A DNA stretch of 64,000 bases from an uncultured Vicinamibacterales bacterium. Lineage in GTDB: Bacteria > Acidobacteriota > Vicinamibacteria > Vicinamibacterales > UBA8438. Position 1 is the first letter of the stretch. The number at the start of each line of letters is the position of its first letter. A program made the position numbers and the translations under genes. The stretch lies in contig OY282382.1 in assembly GCA_958295905.1 (NCBI GenBank), positions 5,452,910 to 5,516,909 on the forward strand, read 5' to 3'. Below, piece after piece: positions 8,385 through 16,447 of the stretch. A model generated the notes under the pieces. It did no database searches and was not told where the DNA came from. It worked only from the letters and a program-made list of their open reading frames with translations.

Positions 8385-8702
8385 GTGAGGACTGGCATTC
8401 ATCCGGAATATCACGAAGTCGAGGTCCGTTGCGCCTGCGGGGCGACCTGGAAGACTCGATCCACCCGCAAGGAGCTCCGGCTCGAGATCTGTTCCAACTG
8501 CCATCCGTTCTTCACCGGCCGCCAGAAGCTGGTCGACACCGAGGGCCGCGTCGAGCGGTTCACGAAGAAGTACGGCCAGCAGACGGTGGCCGCCCTCAAG
8601 GCCCGCCAGCAACAGGCCCGCAAGGCGGCGGCCAAGCCGGCCGACGCGGCGCCGAAGCCGGCAGCCGGCGCGAGTCCGCCGCCGGCTGCGCCGGCCTCGT
8701 AG
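8385..8702 (+). CDS. rpmE: Ribosomal protein bL31 with Ala/Pro-rich tail
   Basis: It begins [27 protein letters not shown] and continues to a CSNCHPFF motif, so it is the zinc-binding (C+) form with CxC and CxxC pairs. The L31 core ends near residue 75. The last 30 residues are a low-complexity Ala/Pro/Lys tail, longer than in most bacteria. The start is GTG with GAGGAG upstream and the extended -10 promoter. It is a component of the 50S subunit and may also act as a zinc reserve. It stands alone. A perfect 9-bp inverted repeat follows its stop. Confidence 0.95.
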   Translation: MRTGIHPEYHEVEVRCACGATWKTRSTRKELRLEICSNCHPFFTGRQKLVDTEGRVERFTKKYGQQTVAALKARQQQARKAAAKPADAAPKPAAGASPPPAAPAS

Positions 8703-8704
8703 CC

Positions 8705-8737
8705 GGCCGGGACTGCCGCCGGCCCGCCGTCCCGGCC
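8705..8737 (+). terminator. Stem-loop after rpmE (terminator-like, no T run)
   Basis: GGCCGGGAC (8705-8713) and GTCCCGGCC (8729-8737) are perfect inverted repeats around 15 bases, starting 2 bp after the rpmE stop. There is no T tract, so it may be an RNA-stabilising or weak termination structure. Confidence 0.4.
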
Positions 8738-8925
8738 CGAGTCGCGGCTGCCCGGCAGCGTCGCGGGGGTTCGCCCCCCCGTGGCCGTATCCCTCGAGCC
8801 CAACAAGGCCGAGAACCCGCGCTGGGCTCGTCCGGTCCGCCGCTCGGCCGCGGGACAGGGCTGTAATCACGCCGGATGAACCGATCCGGCAGACACTCGA
8901 CCGAGCGGCGGTTCGCGGCGGGCGG

Positions 8926-9846
8926 CTACCGGCCGCCCTCGAGCTCGTCGACGATCACCTGGACGTTGCGCTGCACCCCCGCCGCGTTGGGCGCGTCGTA
9001 GTGCGCGTATGCGCCCGGCAGGGTCCAGCCCGCGGCGATCTCCTCGACCGATTTGCCCTCGGCCCGGCCGTCCCGGACCACCTGCAGGAAGTCGCGGTTG
9101 AAGGCAGCCCACTCGTTGAGGTCCGCCCACGTCATCTGCGTGCTGTGCCCGGTGATGATCGTGTCGATGCCGCTGATGTTGTCGTGGGCGTTCTGCAGCG
9201 TATCGGGAATGTCGACGCCGCTGCCGCCGTTTTCGGCGTCCAGGAACGGCACCCGCCGTCCCAGGAAGACGTCGCCGGCGTGGAGCGTTCCGAGCGCCGG
9301 GAACGCGACCCAGGCGTCGCCGCCGGTGTGGCCGCGGCCGAAGTAGTAGAGATCGACCCGGTCGTCGCCCCTGCCCAGCGACATGCGGTCCGAGAAGGTG
9401 ATCGTCGGCAGCCCGTGACCGTTCGAGTCGCTGAACACGTTGACGGGCGGCTCCGTCCGGCCGGTGTAGGGCCGCATGACCTCCATGTTGGCCAACGTGT
9501 TCTCGTGGGCCACGAACTGCACCGTGTCCGCGAAGGCGACGTTGCCGCTGACGTGGTCGTGGTGGCTGTGGGTGTTGATGAGCGTCGTCACCGGGTTGTC
9601 CGTGAGCTCCCCGATCTGCGCCAGGATCGGGGAGCCCCATCCCGGGTTCTTCGAATCGACGACGACGACGCCGTCGGTCGTGACGAACACCGCCGTGTTG
9701 CCGCCGCCGCCCTGGCCCCTGAGCACGTACAGGTTGTCTTCGAGCTGCTCGACCTCGATCTCCATGGGGCCGTCCTGCGCGGCGACGACCGCGAGCGGGA
9801 CCGAGCCGACCCCGACCAACAAAGCAAGAACGATGCTGCGCTTCAC
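8926..9846 (-). CDS. Exported metallo-beta-lactamase-fold hydrolase
   Basis: The protein has 306 residues from a GTG at 9846, with AGGAGG seven bases upstream. Residues 1-23 form a signal peptide ending VVAAQD. The dinuclear zinc signature His93-x-His95-x-Asp97-His98 (THSHHDH) is intact, with further ligands in GRGHTGGDAW, HAGDVFLG and ITGHS. This fold covers lactonases, thioester hydrolases, sulfatases and beta-lactamases. The sequence looks closest to periplasmic quinoprotein-associated or arylsulfatase-like hydrolases of unknown substrate. The neighbouring SDR gene on the same strand starts 926 bp upstream and its stop lies 146 bp before this start. Confidence 0.85.
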   Translation of the reverse strand: MKRSIVLALLVGVGSVPLAVVAAQDGPMEIEVEQLEDNLYVLRGQGGGGNTAVFVTTDGVVVVDSKNPGWGSPILAQIGELTDNPVTTLINTHSHHDHVSGNVAFADTVQFVAHENTLANMEVMRPYTGRTEPPVNVFSDSNGHGLPTITFSDRMSLGRGDDRVDLYYFGRGHTGGDAWVAFPALGTLHAGDVFLGRRVPFLDAENGGSGVDIPDTLQNAHDNISGIDTIITGHSTQMTWADLNEWAAFNRDFLQVVRDGRAEGKSVEEIAAGWTLPGAYAHYDAPNAAGVQRNVQVIVDELEGGR

Positions 9847-9992
9847 GTCATGCCTCCTGACTGACTGACGCGGCCGGCGCCGCCGGTCCGGCGGGCCGCC
9901 CGCTCCACGGCCGCGGGCTCCGCTGGGGGAGCCGACCACGGCGTAGTTTCCAGCGTGACGGGCGCAATCGTCAAGCCCGCACCGGGTGCGCG

Positions 9993-10772
9993 TCAGAACA
10001 GCGACCGCGACTGCCCCCCGTCGACGGTGACGCAGGCGCCGGTGACCCAGCTCGCGCGGGGAGAGGCGAGGAACGCGACCACGTCGCCGACCTCTTCCGC
10101 GCGCCCGAACCGGCCGAACGGAATCTCGCGCCGGACGAAGGCGGCCATGCCCTCGGGGTCGGCCGCCTGCCGTTTGGCCCACGATCCGCCGGGGAACGAG
10201 ATCGAGCCGGGGGCGACGCTGTTGACGCGGATGTTGTCGGCGGCGAGCTGTCCCGCGAGCGACTTGGCGAGGCTGATCTCGGCCGCCTTGACGGCGTTGT
10301 AGGTCATGCGCCCGCCGGATTCCCGGCCCCAGATCGAGGCGATCATCAGGATGACGCCGCCGCCGCGCGCGCGCAGATGGGGCACCGCGAGCCGCGAGGC
10401 GCGGATGGCGGGGTGCAGCGTCTGGTCGAGGGCCGCCTGCCACTCGTCGTCGGCGGCCTCCGTTATCCCCCCTCCACCGGCCTTCCCGACGTTGTTGACG
10501 AGGATGTCGAGACCGCCGAACGCCTGTACGGCGCCGTCGATGACCCGGGCCACACCTCCTTCGGTGCTCAGGTCCGCTTCGACCCCGACGATCGCCCCGT
10601 CCGCGGGAGCAGCGCCGCGCAACTCGGCCACCGCCTCGGCCAGCCGCCCGCTCCCGCGGGCGCAGATGCACACCCGCGCGCCTTCGCCGACGAGCGAGCG
10701 GGCGCTGGCGAACCCCAGCCCGCGACTCGACCCGGTGATGACGGCGACCTTGCCGTCGAGCTGCAAGTCCAT
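9993..10772 (-). CDS. Short-chain dehydrogenase/reductase
   Basis: The 259-residue classical SDR has the cofactor loop TGSSRGLGFA at about 13-22, the NNVG element at 93-96, and the catalytic Ser146, Tyr158 and Lys162 (YNAVK). The C-terminal GACVTVDGGQ block is typical. It should oxidise or reduce an alcohol/carbonyl with NAD(P)(H) in the cytoplasm. The substrate is not predictable. It precedes the exported metallo-hydrolase gene on the same strand and could share its transcript. Confidence 0.9.
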   Translation of the reverse strand: MDLQLDGKVAVITGSSRGLGFASARSLVGEGARVCICARGSGRLAEAVAELRGAAPADGAIVGVEADLSTEGGVARVIDGAVQAFGGLDILVNNVGKAGGGGITEAADDEWQAALDQTLHPAIRASRLAVPHLRARGGGVILMIASIWGRESGGRMTYNAVKAAEISLAKSLAGQLAADNIRVNSVAPGSISFPGGSWAKRQAADPEGMAAFVRREIPFGRFGRAEEVGDVVAFLASPRASWVTGACVTVDGGQSRSLF

Positions 10773-11094
10773 GGACCTCCGTTTCCCGGTTCCCGAAGCG
10801 CCTTCCGGTCAGAACCGGCCGGGCAGGCCGCGGCGGCTTCCCGCCAGGCGGCGCCGACGATCACGACGGACGGCCCGGACAGGTTCGGGACGGCGCCCGG
10901 CCCACGAACCCGCGGCGAAACCCCGCGCGGCACCGAGATCGGCGAGGGCGCCGGCGGGCGGCAACCGCGGAAACAACGCCGTCAGGCAGGATGCGCCGCC
11001 GGTCCAACCCACGACCTCTTGCTACGGCTCCAGGCCACGGGTCGCGGAGACTTGGGCCCGGAGCGGGTGGCACGGCATAATACACGGCATTCCG
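10773..11094. other. Gene-free stretch
   Basis: Between the divergent SDR gene and a small membrane protein gene I see no intact coding region, hairpin or repeat. CATAAT at 11076-11081 could be a -10 box for the downstream gene. Confidence 0.3.
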
Positions 11095-11436
11095 ATGCTG
11101 ACCGCCGCCACGCTCGGCATGACCTGTTACGGGTTGTACTCGCTGGGGACCGGCCTCCTCGATCTGCTCGGGCCGTCACGGCTCGAGCTGCTGGCCAACG
11201 TCGCATTGATTGTGCTGGGCGCCATGCTCGTCATGGCGGGACTCCTGGTCCGGGTGGGCCTGCCCGGCAGTCTCGCCCTGGCCCTGGCCGCCCTCTTCGG
11301 GCTGCAGTCGCTTGCGCTCCACAACGCCGGTCATCTGTACGGGCAGATCGCCCCCGAGCCCCAGATTGCCCGCGCCCTGTTCGGGGCCGTCCTCGTCGCC
11401 CTCGCCTACTTCGGCCGGAGCGACGACTCCCCGTAG
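11095..11436 (+). CDS. Small four-helix membrane protein, unknown function
   Basis: The 113-residue protein has about four hydrophobic segments (roughly 1-25, 30-52, 58-78 and 90-108) with short loops and a charged GRSDDSP tail. I do not recognise a family. It lies downstream of a possible CATAAT -10 box, and its stop faces the convergent nrdJ gene 91 bp away. Coding potential is supported by the even distribution of hydrophobic stretches and the absence of a better frame, but it has no diagnostic motif. Confidence 0.55.
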   Translation: MLTAATLGMTCYGLYSLGTGLLDLLGPSRLELLANVALIVLGAMLVMAGLLVRVGLPGSLALALAALFGLQSLALHNAGHLYGQIAPEPQIARALFGAVLVALAYFGRSDDSP

Positions 11437-11527
11437 GGGGCGGCGCCGAAGCTCGGGGCGGAACCGCGGAAGCGCGGTCCCGGGCGGCGGGCGGAGCCGC
11501 AGGGTGGTTGCGCGCGGCCGCCGACCG

Positions 11528-14329
11528 TCAGGCGCACCCGCTGGTGGCGCCGCAGTTGACGCACTTGTAGCAACTTCCGTTACGGATCATGATGGCGCCG
11601 CAGGTGGAGCACGAGGGCGCATCCTGATCGTTCTGGATCGCGAACGGCGCTCTCCGGCTGCCCGTCCCGGTCGCCGCCGGCGACGCCGGCCCGCGGTTCC
11701 GCCCGCCCGCCGCCGCTTCGGCGGAATCGACCGGCCCACCGGCCCGCTCGGCGCCGGCCTGCAGGTTCACGCCCGCGAGGTACTGCGCCTCCGGGGACAG
11801 GAACTTCGTGGCCATCCACCGGAAGATGTAGTCGACGATCGACTTGGCGATCGCGACGTCCCGGTTCCGGGTCCGTCCCGACGGCTCGAACCGCACGTGG
11901 CTGAACTTGTCGACGAGCACCTGGAGCGGCACCCCGTACTGCAGAGCATAAGACACCGCCTGGGCGAAGACGTCGGCGAAACCGGAGATCGTCGAACCTT
12001 CCTTGGCCATCACCAGGAAGATCTCCCCCGGCGTGCCGTCCTCGAAGAGTCCGACGGTGATGTACCCCTCGTGCCCGGCGATGTCGAACTTGTGGGTGAT
12101 GGCGTGCCGCTCGTCCGGAAGCCGGCGGCGGGCCGGCGCCGCGCCGGCCGGCGCGGACTCCTCCGACGGGGCGGTCCCGCTCGTCCGGGCGGTGTTCAAC
12201 GGCTGCGTGCGCTTGCTCCCGTCCCGATAGATGGACACCGCCTTCGTGCCGAGGCGCCAGGCATCGAGATACGCCTGCTCGATCTCCTCGACCGTCGCAT
12301 CGGGCGGCACGTTGATCGTCTTCGAGATGGCTCCGGAGATGAACGGCTGCACCGCTCCGATCATCTTGATGTGTCCCGCGTGGTGGATCGACCTGCTTCC
12401 GCGGGCCGGTTTGAAGGCGCAGTCGAATACCGGCAGGTGCTGCGGGTGGAGCTCCGACGCGCCCTCGATCGTCTCGTGCTCGTCGATATGCGACACGATG
12501 GCGTCGACCGCCGGCTTGTCGTACCCCAGATTGCGCAGGGCCATCGGGACGGTCGTGTTCACGATCTTCATCAACCCGCCGTCCACGAGCTTCTTGTACT
12601 TGACGAGGGCGATGTCCGGCTCGACCCCGGTGGTGTCGCAGTCCATCATGAACCCGATGGTACCGGTGGGGGCGAGCACCGTGGCCTGCGCATTGCGGTA
12701 GCCGTGGGCCTCGCCCAGATCGACCGCGTCGTCCCAGGCGCGGACGGCCGCCGCGAACAACCGTCCGGGGACGCGCCCGGCGTTCAACCCCTTCAGGGCG
12801 TCGCGGTGCTTGCGCATCACCCGGAGAAACGGCGCGCGGTTGTCGGCGAACCCCGCGAACGGACCGCCGTGGTCGCGGGCGATACGGGCCGACTGCGCAT
12901 AGGCCTCGCCGGTCATGAGCGCGGTGAGCGCGGCGGCCCAGTCGCGGCCCTCGTCGCTGTCGTACGGAATGCCCCGGGACATCAACAGCGCGCCGAGGTT
13001 GGCGTAGCCCAGACCGAGCGGACGATAGTCGTGGCTGTTGCGGGCTATCGCGTCGGTCGGATAGCTGGCGTTGCCCACGATGATCTCCTGCGCGGTGATC
13101 AGGGTTCTGACCGCGGCCGCGAACGCGGCGTCGTCGAACCGTCCCCCCTCGTCCAGGAACTTCATCAGGTTGAGGGACGCCAGATTGCACGCGGAGTCGT
13201 CCAGGAACATGTACTCCGAACAGGGGTTCGAGGCCTTGATGCGGCCGGTGTTCGGACAGGTGTGCCAGTCGTTGATGGTCGTGTCGAACTGCATCCCGGG
13301 GTCGCCGCAGACATGCGTGCCCTCGGCGATGAGACGGATCAGATCACGAGCCCGGTGGGTCGACATGATCCGGCCGTCGGTCACCGCGCGGGTGTTCCAC
13401 GCCTCGTCGTCCACGACCGCGCGCATGAAGTCGTCGGGCACCCGCACGCTGTTGTTCGAGTTCTGGAAGAACACCGACGAGTACGCGGTTCCGGTGAACG
13501 ACCCGTCGTACCCGGCATCGATCAGCGCCCACGCCTTGCGCTCCTCTTCCACTTTGCAGTTGATGAACTCGACGACGTCGGGGTGATCGGCGTTCAGCAC
13601 CACCATCTTCGCAGCCCGCCGGGTCTTCCCCCCCGACTTGATGACTCCGGCGAACGCGTCGTAGCCCTTCATGAAGGAGACCGGCCCCGACGCGGTTCCG
13701 CCCCCGCCGAGCAGCTCGCGCGACGACCGGATGGACGACAGGTTCGTGCCGGTCCCGGACCCGAACTTGAACAGCATCCCCTCGGTCCTGGCCAGAGTCA
13801 GAATCGACTCCATCGTGTCGTCGACCGAGTTGATGAAACAGGCCGAGCACTGGGGCGCGGCCTCGAACCCGCAGTTGAACCAGACCGGACTGTTGAACGC
13901 CGCCTTCTGGAAGACCAGCAGATGCTTGAGATCGTCGCTGAACGCCTGCAGATCGGCGTCCCCGGCGAAGTAGCGCTGCTTTCGGGCCCACGAGGTGATC
14001 GTGCCCACCACCCGCCCGATGAGCTGCTTGACGCTCCGCTCGCGGGCCGGCGTGCCCAGCGCGCCGCGGAAGTACTTCGACACCACGATGTTGGCGGCCT
14101 GCTGCGACCAGAACGCGGGAATCTCCGCATCGCGCTGCTCGAAGACCACCTCGCCCTGCTCGTTGCCGATCACCGCGTTCCGCAACTCCCAGTCGATCTC
14201 GTCGAACGGATCGGTTCCGGCGCGCGAGAAGCACCGCGGGAACGCCAGGCCCCGGCGGTCGGCCTTCGACGGCTCTGCATCGACCTGCGGCGCAACCGCC
14301 TCCGGTTCACGAACGGCGCTTCTCTGCAT
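11528..14329 (-). CDS. nrdJ: Adenosylcobalamin-dependent (class II) ribonucleotide reductase
   Basis: The 933-residue protein converts ribonucleotides to deoxyribonucleotides for DNA synthesis, using adenosylcobalamin and so not needing oxygen. The radical-site signature NPCSEYMFLDDSACNLASLNL contains the catalytic Cys and the Asn and Glu partners. The first redox Cys is in CSACFINSVDDT. The glycine-rich GTGTNLSSIRSS block and APTGTIGFMMDCDTTG are also characteristic. The C-terminus has a zinc-ribbon-like array (CSTCGAIMIRNGSCYKCVNCG) with the shuttle cysteines, as in the NrdJ_Z type. The start at 14329 follows GAGGAG. The leader is about 315 bases long and carries two 36-bp repeats. No other reductase lies in the window. 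Confidence 0.95.
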   Translation of the reverse strand: MQRSAVREPEAVAPQVDAEPSKADRRGLAFPRCFSRAGTDPFDEIDWELRNAVIGNEQGEVVFEQRDAEIPAFWSQQAANIVVSKYFRGALGTPARERSVKQLIGRVVGTITSWARKQRYFAGDADLQAFSDDLKHLLVFQKAAFNSPVWFNCGFEAAPQCSACFINSVDDTMESILTLARTEGMLFKFGSGTGTNLSSIRSSRELLGGGGTASGPVSFMKGYDAFAGVIKSGGKTRRAAKMVVLNADHPDVVEFINCKVEEERKAWALIDAGYDGSFTGTAYSSVFFQNSNNSVRVPDDFMRAVVDDEAWNTRAVTDGRIMSTHRARDLIRLIAEGTHVCGDPGMQFDTTINDWHTCPNTGRIKASNPCSEYMFLDDSACNLASLNLMKFLDEGGRFDDAAFAAAVRTLITAQEIIVGNASYPTDAIARNSHDYRPLGLGYANLGALLMSRGIPYDSDEGRDWAAALTALMTGEAYAQSARIARDHGGPFAGFADNRAPFLRVMRKHRDALKGLNAGRVPGRLFAAAVRAWDDAVDLGEAHGYRNAQATVLAPTGTIGFMMDCDTTGVEPDIALVKYKKLVDGGLMKIVNTTVPMALRNLGYDKPAVDAIVSHIDEHETIEGASELHPQHLPVFDCAFKPARGSRSIHHAGHIKMIGAVQPFISGAISKTINVPPDATVEEIEQAYLDAWRLGTKAVSIYRDGSKRTQPLNTARTSGTAPSEESAPAGAAPARRRLPDERHAITHKFDIAGHEGYITVGLFEDGTPGEIFLVMAKEGSTISGFADVFAQAVSYALQYGVPLQVLVDKFSHVRFEPSGRTRNRDVAIAKSIVDYIFRWMATKFLSPEAQYLAGVNLQAGAERAGGPVDSAEAAAGGRNRGPASPAATGTGSRRAPFAIQNDQDAPSCSTCGAIMIRNGSCYKCVNCGATSGCA

Positions 14330-14347
14330 CGAACAACTCCTCTCGGC

Positions 14348-14455
14348 GCCGCACGACGTTGCGCGCCGACCTGGGGGTTTCAGTCGACGAGCACGAACGA
14401 CGGGCCGTGCGCGTTCCAGGCCGCACGACGTTGCGCGCCGACCTGGAGGTTTCAG
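14348..14455. repeat. Two 36-bp direct repeats separated by 36 bp in the nrdJ leader
   Basis: Positions 14348-14383 and 14420-14455 are identical except for one base. The spacer is unique. On the transcribed (minus) strand each copy starts CTGAAACC and ends GTCGTGCGGC. The inner copy ends 18 bp before the nrdJ start codon. No third copy and no cas gene are present. They could be protein-binding or RNA-structure elements, or another case of the spaced duplications seen throughout the window. Confidence 0.85.
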
Positions 14456-14649
14456 GGCTACGGCGCACCGGGCTGCCGGCCACCCGCGAAGATCTCGACT
14501 CCAAGATCGGACCGTGTAAAGGTGTATGGGAGGATTGCGCGTCGCGCGCAGGCATTTGCCTGGAACCTGGGAACCCATCCCGACTGGAACTCGATGCCGC
14601 CGAAGCGCGCGTCGCGCCGGTGTCGTGTTTCCAACGCGCCCGCGCGCGC

Positions 14650-14679
14650 CTATTCTGAAACCAGTCCATCTCTCTTGTC
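14650..14679 (-). promoter_or_regulatory. Candidate sigma-70 promoter for nrdJ
   Basis: Read on the minus strand, a perfect TTGACA (14674-14679) is followed after 18 bases by CAGAAT (14650-14655). Transcription from here would give a leader of roughly 315 bases containing the two 36-bp repeats. Confidence 0.5.
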
Positions 14680-14793
14680 AAGGACACAGCACTAGATGTT
14701 GTGGTCCGCCCGTCGGTGGTGGCCTAGATGTAGGCCGTTGGTCATAGGCCGTTGTCAACAGCTCGAAACATGGGCGTGTGGTAGAGTCCGGTC

Positions 14794-15666
14794 ATGCCGC
14801 ACGGAGAACCAACGGAGGATCCGTCCGCGCAGGAGGATGCTGCGGCCCGGCAGGAGCAGGTCGGTTCCGTCCGGCAGCCGGAGGCCACGGAGGATCCGTC
14901 CGCGCAAGAGGATGCTGCGGCCCCCGACCCGGCGGTCTCCGCCACGGTTGAGCCTCGGCCCGCGCCGACCCACCGGCGTCTCTCCGCGGCCGGCGAAGTG
15001 GTCCTCTGCTCCGGTTTCCCGACCCAGTTGACCCTCGTCCTGCTGCTCGGGATGCTGGGGGCGGGACCGACGGACGGCTCCGGCGAACTGTCGCTCACCT
15101 ACGTCGTCACCCTGTCGCTGATCGACGCGGCGGTGGTTCTGTCGCTGGTCTGGCTGCTGATGCGGGCCCACGGCGAGCATCCTCTCGCCACGATGCTGGG
15201 CCGGCGGCCGGTCGGATCGGAACTGCTGCTCGGACTGGCCCTCGTGCCCGCCGCCCTCCTGATCGTCGCGGCGGCGTTCGCGGTCATGTCCAGAGTCGCC
15301 CCCGAGCTGCGCAACGTCCCCGAGAATCCCCTCGAGGCGCTCATCAGCTCGCCGGCGGCCGCGATGACGTTCGCCGCCGTCGCCGTCGTGGCGGGGGGGC
15401 TGCGGGAAGAGGTGCAGCGCGCCTTCATCCTGCATCGATTCGAACAACACCTCGGCGGCGCGGCGATCGGGCTCGTGGTTTTCAGCGTGGCATTCGGTCT
15501 GGGCCACCTCGTGCAGGGCCGGGACGCGGCCGTCATCACCGGTCTGCTGGGCGCCCTGTGGGGCGTGCTCTACCTGTCCCGCCGCAGCATCGCGGCGCCG
15601 TTCGCCTGTCATGCCGGCTTCAACGCGACGGAGGTGTTCATCGCCTACGTGGGAAGCAGTGGATAG
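14794..15666 (+). CDS. CPBP-family intramembrane glutamic protease
   Basis: The 290-residue membrane protein has a variable cytoplasmic N-terminus (1-65) and about seven hydrophobic segments. The family motifs are visible: Glu205-Glu206-x2-Arg209 (REEVQR), FGLGH with His238, and HAGFN with His273 and Asn277. These form the glutamate-type active site of the CaaX-protease/bacteriocin-processing (ABI) family. The substrate is unknown. Roles range from peptide maturation to self-immunity. Residues about 6-18 and 31-43 repeat the sequence TEDPSAQEDAAA, from a 37-bp DNA duplication with a 75-bp shift. Confidence 0.85.
   Translation: MPHGEPTEDPSAQEDAAARQEQVGSVRQPEATEDPSAQEDAAAPDPAVSATVEPRPAPTHRRLSAAGEVVLCSGFPTQLTLVLLLGMLGAGPTDGSGELSLTYVVTLSLIDAAVVLSLVWLLMRAHGEHPLATMLGRRPVGSELLLGLALVPAALLIVAAAFAVMSRVAPELRNVPENPLEALISSPAAAMTFAAVAVVAGGLREEVQRAFILHRFEQHLGGAAIGLVVFSVAFGLGHLVQGRDAAVITGLLGALWGVLYLSRRSIAAPFACHAGFNATEVFIAYVGSSG
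14812..14923. repeat. In-frame 37-bp duplication, 75-bp shift, in the CPBP gene
   Basis: The copies begin at 14812 and 14887 and differ at one base. They duplicate 12 codons of the disordered N-terminus without breaking the frame. Confidence 0.85.
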
Positions 15667-15687
15667 GGGGCCGGCCGCGCCGAGCCG

Positions 15688-15857
15688 GGCGTCTGCGCCG
15701 TGGAACGGCGCGGATTCCTGGGAGGGTTGGTTGGGCGGCAATCGGAGCCGCAGGCGACGATTTCCGGGCGGGCGTCTGTGCCGCGGAACGGCGCGGACGC
15801 CCGGAGGGTTGGTTGGGCGGCAATCGGAGCCGCAGGCGACGATTTCCGGGCGGGGCC
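15688..15857 (+). repeat. REP-like element, two tandem units of about 82 bp
   Basis: Each unit starts with a hairpin (GTCTGCGCCG, five bases, CGGCGCGGA; in the second unit GCGTCTGTGCCG, five bases, CGGCGCGGACGC) and continues with a roughly 50-bp tail that begins GGAGGGTTGGTTGGG and ends GACGATTTCCGGGCGG. Units run about 15688-15770 and 15771-15857. Related units occur at 41764-42031 and 63031-63113, and the hairpin alone at 30724-30755. The element fills the gap between two genes. Confidence 0.75.
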
Positions 15858-15898
15858 CGGTGGAGCGATCGAGGGTGCCGAGAGGGGGGAGCCCGGTC

Positions 15899-16447
15899 GT
15901 GTGGCTGTGCACGATGGTGGGGGCGCTGGCCGCGATCGGCGGCTGGCGCCCGGTGGAGGGCGTCGAGCCGCCGCCGGCGGCGGAACAACTCCTCGATCGC
16001 ATCCTCGCCGTCGTGCAGGGACAGGTCATCCTGCTGTCCGACGTGCGTCTGTTCCTGGATACGGGGCTGGTGGAACCATTCGCGGCGGCCGACCCGATTC
16101 CGCCGGCGCTGGAGCGCTTGATCCAACGGCGTCTGATTCTCGACGAGGCGGCCCGCTACGTCGTGGACGACCCGACCCCGGACGAGGTCGACGCCCGCAT
16201 GACGCAGATCGTGCAGCATGCCGGCGGCCGGCCCGCCCTCGACGCGGTGCTGGCCGCGGCGGGATACACCTCGGAGGACCTCGAGCAGGTCGTGCTGGAC
16301 AATCTCCGTATCGAGCGCTATCAGATGCGGCGGTTCCCGCCGCCGGCGCCGCCGAGCGCGGAAGCGGCCGCCGCCCGGCAGGCGCTGATCGACGACTGGC
16401 TGGCCTCCCTGCGAGCTCGCGGGGCGGTGATCCGGGTCATGCCCTAG
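15899..16447 (+). CDS. SurA N-terminal-like chaperone fragment, exported
   Basis: The protein has 182 residues from a GTG at 15899 behind GAGGGGGGA. A short hydrophobic leader is followed by LLDRILAVVQGQVILLSDVRLF, the classic start of the SurA N-terminal domain. Helices continue up to about residue 170 (RLIQRRLILDEAARY, TPDEVDARMTQIV). No parvulin PPIase domain follows, and the gene ends where one would begin. It may act as a small periplasmic chaperone. It is convergent with and overlaps by four bases the stop of the BamA/TamA-like gene, an outer-membrane biogenesis context that suits a SurA-type role. Confidence 0.65.
   Translation: MWLCTMVGALAAIGGWRPVEGVEPPPAAEQLLDRILAVVQGQVILLSDVRLFLDTGLVEPFAAADPIPPALERLIQRRLILDEAARYVVDDPTPDEVDARMTQIVQHAGGRPALDAVLAAAGYTSEDLEQVVLDNLRIERYQMRRFPPPAPPSAEAAAARQALIDDWLASLRARGAVIRVMP

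Noticed and set aside
11580-13190. Long frame antiparallel or parallel to nrdJ
   Set aside because: It is a shifted reading of nrdJ codons without any recognisable motif.
14348-14455. Possible two-repeat CRISPR array
   Set aside because: Repeat and spacer lengths fit (36/36), but there is one spacer only, no cas genes, and the same arrangement recurs at many unrelated places in the window.
14330-14645. Cobalamin riboswitch before the B12-dependent reductase gene
   Set aside because: I could not find the conserved B12-box or the expected multi-stem layout in the leader.
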